From positions 1 through 5,968 of the forward strand of contig CAJAFH010000228.1 of the NCBI GenBank assembly GCA_903939005.1: 5,968 nt of DNA, in the 5' to 3' direction. This DNA comes from an uncultured Actinomycetes bacterium. GTDB lineage: Bacteria > Actinomycetota > Actinomycetes > Nanopelagicales > Nanopelagicaceae. Every line of letters starts with the position of its first letter. The first letter of the stretch is position 1. This document shows positions 1 to 4,355 of the stretch, one piece after another. The translations under genes were made by a program, and so were the position numbers. Under the pieces are notes generated by a model, which had not been told where the DNA came from, made no database searches, and saw nothing but the letters and a program-made list of their open reading frames with translations.

Positions 1-357
1 ATCTTGGCTCTGGTCCTGTGAAAATGTCTTTCGATTAGTTTTTTCGGAATGAAAGCGATCGGCCAAGACGACGGGCTTGGCAATTTGGTCGATCAAGTTG
101 GCGGCAACTAACTCATCGCAGATTTTGTTGACTACTTCAAATGGAGCTCCAGTCTTGATACTGATTTCAAAACAAGTTAGCGAGCCCACAAAGTTGGCCA
201 AGATGGCAGCAGCCCCTGGGTGACTGATTTGAATTCCCGAGCTGGCGTGCCCGATGAAATGTGATTGCGGTTTGGTGTTGCTGATCGCGGTAACGATTGC
301 CCCTGTTTTTAAACGAGGCTTGATTTCAGAGATTTCGATTGCTGAATTAGTTGTCAT
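1..357 (-). CDS. Probable ThiF-like / TOMM leader-binding protein, N-terminal part
   Basis: This is the first 119 codons of a gene that runs off the left edge of the window. The ATG at 357-355 is the only plausible start: the frame is open upstream only to a TGA about 20 codons back, and no good Shine-Dalgarno precedes it. The visible part begins with a short polar segment and an 'IKPRLKTG' stretch (about residues 12-19), then alternating strand- and helix-like segments with a DELVAANLID helix near residues 86-95. This resembles the N-terminal winged-helix/PqqD-like region of actinobacterial ThiF-family proteins, annotated as TOMM precursor leader peptide-binding proteins, which often lie beside DUF5679 and M48 genes. 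The ATP-binding E1-like domain that would prove it lies outside the window, so the name rests on weak N-terminal similarity and neighbourhood. It lies downstream of DUF5679 on the same strand, beyond a terminator. Confidence 0.45.
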   Translation of the reverse strand, partial: MTTNSAIEISEIKPRLKTGAIVTAISNTKPQSHFIGHASSGIQISHPGAAAILANFVGSLTCFEISIKTGAPFEVVNKICDELVAANLIDQIAKPVVLADRFHSEKTNRKTFSQDQSQD

Positions 358-501
358 GGGCGCAGAGTGCGCGTATTTGAATTCGGCTTTTCGAGTCGAG
401 CGAGATTCTGCGCAGAACTCTCAGATTTCTTACTTGAAGTTAGTGCGAATGGCTCGCAGAGTCAGGTGCGCCCCAAATTTGAGACAGTGACGGGCAAAGC
501 A

Positions 502-536
502 AACGACCCGCAACGATTAACTCGATGCGGGCCGTT
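502..536 (-). terminator. Intrinsic terminator after the DUF5679 gene
   Basis: Arms at 502-512 and 526-536 form an 11-bp stem with a 13-base loop on the minus strand. One pair (506 with 532) is a G-U wobble only in minus-strand RNA; in plus-strand RNA it would be an A-C mismatch, so the structure favours minus-strand use. The tract that follows (TTTGCTTT, 501 downward) is interrupted, so termination may be partial. It lies 25 bases beyond the zinc-ribbon stop codon and would separate that gene from the ThiF-like gene. Confidence 0.65.
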
Positions 537-561
537 CGATAAAACTTTTATTGATGAAAAA

Positions 562-723
562 TTACTGAGCTTTGCCAAGGATGCGATTTACCTTGGTGCC
601 ACAGACTGGGCAAATGCCCTGAGCCATGCGACGACCAGAGTCAGAAACCTTTACAGTTCCTTCAAAATCACGCTTCGCTTTGCACTTAACGCAGTAAGCG
701 TCACCTTTGTATGTCTCTGCCAT
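562..723 (-). CDS. DUF5679 small zinc-ribbon protein (53 aa)
   Basis: A complete 53-residue protein, read from the ATG at 723-721 to the TAA at 564-562. It has two CxxC knuckles, Cys11/Cys14 and Cys38/Cys41, separated by a 23-residue basic segment (KAKRDFEGTVKVSDSGRRMA), and ends in NRILGKAQ. This is the pattern of the DUF5679 family, a very small and highly conserved actinobacterial protein that is expected to bind one zinc ion. Its function is unknown; the basic middle suggests contact with nucleic acid or ribosome, which is inference. A strong GGAGG Shine-Dalgarno at 734-730, six bases before the ATG, fixes the start. The gene sits 143 bases downstream of the M48 peptidase gene and is closed by a terminator at 502-536. 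The leader can fold over the Shine-Dalgarno, so its translation may be controlled. Confidence 0.93.
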   Translation of the reverse strand: MAETYKGDAYCVKCKAKRDFEGTVKVSDSGRRMAQGICPVCGTKVNRILGKAQ

Positions 724-729
724 GTGAAG

Positions 730-767
730 CCTCCAATCGACGCGAGCATTTGTCGATGGAATTCGAC
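730..767 (-). promoter_or_regulatory. Shine-Dalgarno of DUF5679 within alternative hairpins
   Basis: On the minus strand GGAGG (734-730) lies six bases from the ATG at 723. Bases 759-752 can pair with 741-733 (eight pairs, one bulged T at 735, loop of ten), which takes in the first two Gs of the Shine-Dalgarno. A competing five-pair stem, GTCGA (767-763) with TCGAC (756-752), uses the same middle arm and would free it. The Shine-Dalgarno is clear; the switch is inference. Confidence 0.45.
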
Positions 768-796
768 GAAAGTTACTTGCGTGCAGGCTTTACGAT

Positions 797-833
797 ACCC
801 CCGCTCACGCTCAAAATGGGGGTTCTGAGCGTG
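797..833. other. Interlocking inverted repeats, possible RNA pseudoknot
   Basis: ACCCCC at 797-802 is complementary to GGGGGT at 818-823, and CACGCTCA at 806-813 to TGAGCGTG at 826-833. The order of the arms (first, second, first, second) is that of an H-type pseudoknot with connecting segments of three, four and two bases; otherwise the two stems are mutually exclusive. It lies between the M48 stop codon and the DUF5679 start, so in minus-strand RNA it would belong to the 3' end of one transcript or the 5' leader of the other. No T-tract follows on either strand, so it is not a simple intrinsic terminator. Confidence 0.4.
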
Positions 834-849
834 GTTTGTGGGAACTTTT

Positions 850-863
850 TTAGGCGCGCCTAA
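850..863. repeat. Perfect 14-bp palindrome
   Basis: TTAGGCGCGCCTAA reads the same on both strands, with no spacer. It begins three bases past the M48 stop codon on the minus strand and is flanked by a T-run on the plus-strand left side (845-849). With no room for a loop it forms a poor RNA hairpin, and no T-tract follows it on the minus strand, so a binding site for a dimeric protein is more likely than a terminator. No regulator can be named. Confidence 0.4.
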
Positions 864-866
864 GCC

Positions 867-1490
867 TTATTTAACCTCAGGCGGGGCCAGATCGCTTTCG
901 GCCAGCTCATAGCCGTCGAGGTAGGCCTGGGCTTTCTCGCCATCAGGGTAGGCGGCCAGGATCGCTTGAAAATCTGGGCCATGGTCGAAAAAGCGCAGGT
1001 GGATCGCTTCATGGAAGAGGACGTAGTCCTGCACATAGGCTGGGGCAAAGCGCAGGCGGTCTGAAATTCGGATACTGCGGTCGATGCCGGTGCAAGATCC
1101 CCAACGCTCACGCATCGCTCGCCAGTCGATACTGGCGGGGCGTTCGGTGATTTCGGGGGCATAGGCCTCGATTAGGGCCACGGTGCGGGCGATCAGGACA
1201 GATTTTGACGGGGTGCGATCAGCTTCGGCGCTTCGAATCCGCTCAACCATCTCGGGGACAATCGATCGCTCGTCAGCTTTACTCATTCGAGCCGGAATCG
1301 AAACTACTATCTGTCCACCTTGGCGATATGCCGAGATATTTTTCTTCCGTCGCTTAGAACGAATGACGACAATTTCACCTTGGTCAACCCCAGGCAATGT
1401 TGGTGCAATTTCAAGAGAAGTATCAACTACAGGTTTAGTTATTTGCGATTCAGCAATTGAAAATAAATCGATATTTTCAGATGAATTCAT
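867..1490 (-). CDS. M48-family metallopeptidase (YgjP-like, DUF45)
   Basis: A predicted zinc metallopeptidase of 207 residues, probably cytoplasmic, since no signal peptide or membrane segment is visible. Residues 1-40 are a poorly conserved lead-in. Residues 41-70 (VVIRSKRRKK...VVSIPARMS) match the N-terminal beta region of the family. The catalytic part carries RWGSC at 129-133, followed by IRISDRLRFAP. The zinc motif HEAIH is at 160-164, with His170 in the usual downstream position of an H-x(5)-H arrangement. Length and motif order fit COG1451; the physiological substrate of this family is not known. I chose the ATG at 1490-1488. A TTG two codons earlier is in frame, but neither has a good Shine-Dalgarno, and a strong promoter ends about 28 bases upstream, so the leader is very short. 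Composition is split: hand counts give 64% G+C at 881-980 but 36% at 1381-1480. It lies downstream of the DUF2342 gene, but the promoter allows separate transcription. Confidence 0.88.
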   Translation of the reverse strand: MNSSENIDLFSIAESQITKPVVDTSLEIAPTLPGVDQGEIVVIRSKRRKKNISAYRQGGQIVVSIPARMSKADERSIVPEMVERIRSAEADRTPSKSVLIARTVALIEAYAPEITERPASIDWRAMRERWGSCTGIDRSIRISDRLRFAPAYVQDYVLFHEAIHLRFFDHGPDFQAILAAYPDGEKAQAYLDGYELAESDLAPPEVK

Positions 1491-1517
1491 TAGCAAAAGG
1501 TAGCGTGAAAGTAGTGC

Positions 1518-1545
1518 ATTACAAGGAAAAGAATCACTTTGTCAA
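1518..1545 (-). promoter_or_regulatory. Sigma70-type promoter of the M48 peptidase gene
   Basis: On the minus strand a perfect -35 box TTGACA (1545-1540) is followed after 16 bases by TGTAAT (1523-1518), five of six matches to TATAAT. The start point would be near 1511, giving a leader of about 20 bases before the ATG at 1490. This is the best promoter match in the window. Confidence 0.7.
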
Positions 1546-1573
1546 TGTGTGGGTCGGTTGATTCAGATTGAAA

Positions 1574-1672
1574 ACTTCGTTAAGTTCACGCTTACGAAGT
1601 CCTCGGATAACAGTTTTATATCTGCAAGGGGAAGGCAGATATTTAACAGCGACCGGGGACTTCGCTTTTTAT
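1574..1672 (+). ncRNA. Candidate plus-strand structured RNA with attenuator-like fold
   Basis: This is an intergenic stretch with no plus-strand gene nearby, yet it folds well on the plus strand. Stem one pairs 1574-1584 with 1591-1600 (ten pairs, bulged T1581, six-base loop). A long stem pairs 1595-1606 with 1653-1664 (twelve pairs, one U-G) and is followed by a T-tract. An inner stem pairs ATATCTGC (1618-1625) with GCAGATAT (1635-1642), with a purine loop AAGGGGAAG. Stem one and the long stem share bases 1595-1600, so they exclude each other, as antiterminator and terminator do. The start point is unknown: TTGTCA at 1539-1544 could be a -35, but the -10 is weak. I recognise no known RNA family. 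It could be a small RNA of about 100 bases or an antisense leader running toward the DUF2342 gene. Confidence 0.4.
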
Positions 1673-1676
1673 TTCT
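1595..1676 (+). terminator. Strong plus-strand intrinsic terminator
   Basis: Twelve pairs between 1595-1606 and 1653-1664, GC-rich in the upper half, are followed by CTTTTTATTTCTT. The wobble at 1603/1656 is U-G on the plus strand but A-C on the minus strand, and the T-tract exists only on the plus side, so it does not serve the minus-strand DUF2342 gene that ends at 1685. The loop is long (46 bases) and itself contains the hairpin 1618-1642. Confidence 0.55.
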
Positions 1677-1684
1677 TGTCTTAC

Positions 1685-3091
1685 TTAAAGTAATCCACTC
1701 AGATCATCTGGCACTTCAACGCTTGCTAAATAAAGCTGCGGATTAAGCAACTCTTCTTGGGTTGGCAAAATGCCAGACCAAATCTTGTCGCGAGTTGAGA
1801 TATTGCTGAGTTCAGAAATTGATCGCCAGAAAGCACTTGCCTCACGAGCTAACCGGGGGGATACCTCTAGCCCGAGCAGTGAAGAAAATAGTTGTTTGGT
1901 TGGCGCATTAGTTGCGCGATTGCGACGTAGAGTTTCGCGCAACTTTTCCAAATTTGGCAATCGCTCACCTGCTGCAGTTGTTACTACTTCATCAACCCAG
2001 CCATCGATTAGCGCAAGTGCCACTTCTAGTTTTGTTAACGCAGCTTTTTGCGATTCAGATTCTTCGGGTGTAAATAAACCTTTATTAATTGCATTGGCAA
2101 ATGACTCTGGATTATTCAAATCAATATCAGCCGAGCTAAGTGCAGAAGTAGCTTGATCTTGAATCGCGTCCATATCGATTGTGATGCCGCGGCCATAATC
2201 AGTAATTGACTGGCGCAAATATGAAACTAACCAAGGATTGTTATCAAAGAGTCGAGCAATTGCAGCTTCGCGCAGTGCGTGGAATAAGCGAACTTCGGCG
2301 ATCGGCACATCAAGATCTTGCGCCCAAGCGTTAATGTTTTGCGGAATTAGCGCAGGGTGGGCCGGAGTAATTAGCGGCAAACCAACATCATGAATACCGG
2401 TAACACTGGCTGAAAGCTGACCGATTGCTTGACCTAATTGAGTTGCGATAAGTGAGCCAATAAAGCCTTTTAATAGACCGCCGATCATGTCCATTGATGC
2501 GTGTGCATTTCCAATGCCACCTAAAATGTTTTCGCCATTTGGACCTTTAAACATATTGGGATCAACGCCAGCTTCGGCCAAAAATTCTTCATTAAGTGAA
2601 CCATCGGAATTAAATGCTTGATCTGCAGCTTCACTTGCTTGCGATAACAAACCAGCTAGTGCATCTGCCAACCCAGCAGCAAGTGGCTCTACAGTTTCTT
2701 GCCATCCAGCCAGCGAGGTATCAACCCAATCGGTGCGGCTTAACGCGATTCGGTTTTCAGAAGAAAGCAAAGTGAAATCTGTTTTATCATCGAGCCACAG
2801 TTGTGCCAGATCTAATGCAGTTTTTATCTCAGCAACATCATTTGCACCAACTGGTTGCGATCCATGTGCTTGGGTAAATTTCTTGGCGGTGTCGCGCACA
2901 ATTGATTTTGGTAGTGGTTCTGGTTTTGCTGAATTCGAAAGTAGCGGATTAATAAATCCGGCTGGGTTAATGCCAAGTTTTTCAAACTGTTCTTTCATCT
3001 GGGCCTGCATTGCTTCGAGAGCTGCGGCAAGTTCGGCAGATTTTTCAGCGTCGTCTGAGTTATCGCTGGGTCCAAAACCAAAAGATGTCAT
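1685..3091 (-). CDS. DUF2342 / zincin-like family protein with degenerate zinc motif
   Basis: A 468-residue protein of the DUF2342 (COG5282, Zincin_2) family, common in Actinobacteria and annotated as zinc-dependent metalloprotease or putative hydrolase. The opening MTSFGFGPSD and an acidic, alanine-rich helix (about 14-40) are typical. A Gly-rich segment at 190-225 (GGIGNAHASMDMIGGLLKGFIG...QLGQAIG) and the ITPAHPALIPQNI stretch (241-253) are seen in relatives. The catalytic-helix region reads FHALREAAIARLFDNNPWL (270-288): where HExxH is expected stand Arg274, Glu275 and Ile278, so both zinc-binding histidines are absent and only the glutamate remains. A second family block, LALIDGWVDEVV (359-370), is present. 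There is no signal peptide; it is probably cytoplasmic. GGAAAGG at 3103-3097 supports the ATG at 3091. It is transcribed divergently from the membrane-protein operon at 3214. The family call is secure; enzymatic activity is doubtful. Confidence 0.9.
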   Translation of the reverse strand: MTSFGFGPSDNSDDAEKSAELAAALEAMQAQMKEQFEKLGINPAGFINPLLSNSAKPEPLPKSIVRDTAKKFTQAHGSQPVGANDVAEIKTALDLAQLWLDDKTDFTLLSSENRIALSRTDWVDTSLAGWQETVEPLAAGLADALAGLLSQASEAADQAFNSDGSLNEEFLAEAGVDPNMFKGPNGENILGGIGNAHASMDMIGGLLKGFIGSLIATQLGQAIGQLSASVTGIHDVGLPLITPAHPALIPQNINAWAQDLDVPIAEVRLFHALREAAIARLFDNNPWLVSYLRQSITDYGRGITIDMDAIQDQATSALSSADIDLNNPESFANAINKGLFTPEESESQKAALTKLEVALALIDGWVDEVVTTAAGERLPNLEKLRETLRRNRATNAPTKQLFSSLLGLEVSPRLAREASAFWRSISELSNISTRDKIWSGILPTQEELLNPQLYLASVEVPDDLSGLL

Positions 3092-3096
3092 AGCTG

Positions 3097-3103
3097 CCTT
3101 TCC
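3097..3103 (-). promoter_or_regulatory. Ribosome binding site of the DUF2342 gene
   Basis: GGAAAGG on the minus strand, five bases before the ATG at 3091, is a fair Shine-Dalgarno and settles the start. I could not find a convincing -35/-10 pair for this gene in 3104-3213. Confidence 0.6.
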
Positions 3104-3177
3104 AATCTCGCTTAACTCTGACTTATTTCAGCAAACTCTTAAAACCTGACGAACTAATACTAGTTAACCAACCCAAG

Positions 3178-3207
3178 TGGGCACTTTCTTCCCGAAACCT
3201 CTAGGCT
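3178..3207 (+). promoter_or_regulatory. Possible leaderless promoter for the plus-strand operon
   Basis: TAGGCT at 3202-3207 fits the actinobacterial TAnnnT -10 pattern and lies so that the expected start point, seven bases on, falls exactly on the ATG at 3214. A partial -35 (TGGGCA, 3178-3183, four of six) sits 18 bases upstream. No clear Shine-Dalgarno precedes the ATG, which agrees with a leaderless message. Confidence 0.35.
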
Positions 3208-3213
3208 AGGGCT

Positions 3214-3432
3214 ATGTCCAACGCCTTCACCGCCTTAATTTGGTGGCTAATTCCCCTTGCCGGACTTTTAGGCGCGCTGGGTTATGTGCTTTGGGTGAGC
3301 AAATTTCAGGGCAAATTTGAGCAAGAGACTACTCGCTCAGTGACCTCTTTCCAGAAGTTCCAAGATTCCTTCCGCGAACAACAGGCACGCGATCTTGAAG
3401 CAAAAGAAAAGCCTGTCGACCCAACTGCCTAA
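3214..3432 (+). CDS. Small single-pass membrane protein, unknown function
   Basis: A 72-residue protein that I do not recognise. Residues 8-28 (LIWWLIPLAGLLGALGYVLWV) form one clear membrane segment with a tryptophan pair at its start. Positive residues just after it (Lys30, Lys34) suggest that the C-terminal tail lies in the cytoplasm. That tail (about 30-72) is charged and rich in Gln, Glu and Lys, probably helical, with QKFQDSFREQQARDLEAKEK as a possible short coiled coil. Its stop codon directly abuts the GTG start of the S16 peptidase gene, so the two are almost certainly cotranscribed and translationally coupled. A role as partner or anchor for the peptidase is inference from that arrangement. 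It is probably a real gene, because it has a membrane segment, a sensible start and no competing frame. Confidence 0.8.
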   Translation: MSNAFTALIWWLIPLAGLLGALGYVLWVSKFQGKFEQETTRSVTSFQKFQDSFREQQARDLEAKEKPVDPTA

Positions 3433-4251
3433 GTGCATCCGATGAGATATTCACCGCTGCCTCGCTTAGTTAAATACTTTCTCGCATTGATTCTGGTCTT
3501 ATCGCTTTTCATTCCACTGCCATTTGCAATCGTGCTACCTGGTCCTGCAACAGATGTCTTAGGCCCAGTTGTTAAAATCCCAGCTCGCTTCACCGATAAA
3601 GTTCCAGCCCCTACTGGAAAGCTAATGCTCACAACTGTTTCAGTATCCACGCCAGATGCCCAGGTCTTTGGGTTTGAAGTTTTATTACGTTGGATTCAAG
3701 CCGATGGGGTAGTAGTTCCGAAGTCAGTTATTTATGAGCCAGATGTAGATGTCGAAGAGGAAAAGAAAGCGAGCTTGGCCGAGATGGATGGCTCGCAGGA
3801 CAACGCAATAGCAGCTGCATTTAATTATTTAAACAGGTACGAACCTGCACTAGCGCAATCTTTACGATCAGGTGATTTAACTAGTCGGCTAGTGAAGTTT
3901 GATTTGCCAAATACCGGTGGGCCAAGTGGTGGCATGATCTTTGCTCTCGGAATTATTGAAAAATTGGATAGCGCTCAACTTGTAAATGGCCGCTTGATTG
4001 CAGGAACTGGCACCATTAATAAAAAAGGTGAAGTTGGCCCGATCGGTGGTATCGAAGATAAATTAATCGGAGCTAAACGCGCTGGGGCCACGCTTTTTAT
4101 CGCGCCAATTGATAACTGCATCGATATCACCCATATTCCAAAGGGGCTGCAGGTTGTGGCGGTTTCGACCTTGGCGCAGGCTGTGACTCTGCTTAAAAAG
4201 CCTGCTCAGGCCTTGGCCAAGTTGCCCCCGCTGAGTGGTTGTTTTAATTAA
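3433..4251 (+). CDS. Membrane-anchored S16 (Lon-like) peptidase lacking PDZ domain
   Basis: A 272-residue relative of YlbL-type proteins, which are annotated as PDZ domain-containing proteins with a Lon C-terminal protease domain. Residues about 14-36 form an N-terminal membrane anchor, so the rest is expected outside the membrane. The segment KLMLTTVSVSTPD (63-75) and the SQDNAIAAAFNYL block (121-133) are typical of the family. The S16 domain follows: Ser165 in GGPSGGMIFALGI is the expected nucleophile and Lys210 in GPIGGIEDKLIGAKRAGA the expected general base, so the Ser-Lys dyad is complete. Relatives have a PDZ domain of about 80 residues between the SQD block and the S16 domain; here only about 25 residues (134-158) remain, and the protein is correspondingly short. 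The start is GTG at 3433, directly after the preceding TAA; the in-frame ATG at 3442 is an alternative. Neither has a Shine-Dalgarno, so coupling with the upstream gene is likely. Confidence 0.9.
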   Translation: MHPMRYSPLPRLVKYFLALILVLSLFIPLPFAIVLPGPATDVLGPVVKIPARFTDKVPAPTGKLMLTTVSVSTPDAQVFGFEVLLRWIQADGVVVPKSVIYEPDVDVEEEKKASLAEMDGSQDNAIAAAFNYLNRYEPALAQSLRSGDLTSRLVKFDLPNTGGPSGGMIFALGIIEKLDSAQLVNGRLIAGTGTINKKGEVGPIGGIEDKLIGAKRAGATLFIAPIDNCIDITHIPKGLQVVAVSTLAQAVTLLKKPAQALAKLPPLSGCFN

Positions 4252-4257
4252 GAAGTT

Positions 4258-4280
4258 TTAGAGCCTAGCGGCTGTTCTAA
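4258..4280 (+). other. Hairpin just after the S16 peptidase gene
   Basis: TTAG-AGCC (4258-4265) pairs with GGCT and CTAA (4270-4273 and 4277-4280) around a TAGC loop, with a three-base bulge (4274-4276). It starts six bases past the stop codon. The following bases (TTAGCG) are not a T-tract, so it may protect the 3' end or pause polymerase but is not a standard terminator. Confidence 0.3.
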
Positions 4281-4290
4281 TTAGCGTTCA

Positions 4291-4338
4291 ACCCCTAAAT
4301 AAAGCAAAATTGGGTTATCCCAACGGGGTAAGTTTTTT
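4291..4338 (+). terminator. Terminator-like structure before the UPF0182 gene
   Basis: An outer stem ACCCC (4291-4295) with GGGGT (4325-4329) encloses an inner hairpin TTGGG-TTAT-CCCAA (4310-4323); a run of six Ts follows at 4333-4338. The stems are short. It would end or attenuate transcription after the S16 gene, only 18 bases before the next start codon, so UPF0182 expression may depend on read-through or its own promoter; I see no convincing promoter between 4252 and 4340. Confidence 0.45.
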
Positions 4339-4345
4339 AGAAAAT

Positions 4346-4349
4346 GGAG
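4346..4349 (+). promoter_or_regulatory. Ribosome binding site of the UPF0182 gene
   Basis: GGAG lies six bases before the ATG at 4356, the usual spacing, and decides this start. Confidence 0.65.
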
Positions 4350-4355
4350 AAATAG

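Noticed and set aside
254..490. Plus-strand open frame of 78 codons
   Set aside because: It is mostly antisense to the ThiF-like gene start, with no Shine-Dalgarno and no family resemblance.
367..828. Plus-strand open frame of 153 codons
   Set aside because: It is antisense to the well-supported DUF5679 gene, its terminator and its leader, and the translation shows no recognisable domain.
860..1162. Second minus-strand frame and the plus-strand frame 1183-1503 overlapping the M48 gene
   Set aside because: The M48 frame carries HEAIH and RWGSC in the right order; the other frames are shadows in GC-rich sequence.
1595..1664. Reading the long stem as the terminator of the DUF2342 gene on the minus strand
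   Set aside because: On that strand the stem has an A-C mismatch and is followed by TAAGCG rather than a T-tract.
1549..1746. Plus-strand open frame of 65 codons starting at GTG
   Set aside because: It runs through the long terminator stem and into the antisense of the DUF2342 gene; the RNA structure explains the region better. A short leader peptide cannot be fully excluded.
1770..2156. Plus-strand open frame opposite the DUF2342 gene (a second one lies at 2733-3149)
   Set aside because: Both are Ser/Ala-rich mirror frames of a conserved coding sequence with no independent support.
3152..3165. Inverted repeat AACTA-ATAC-TAGTT in the divergent promoter region
   Set aside because: Five-base arms in AT-rich DNA are expected by chance, and no recognisable promoter box flanks it; kept only as a weak operator candidate.
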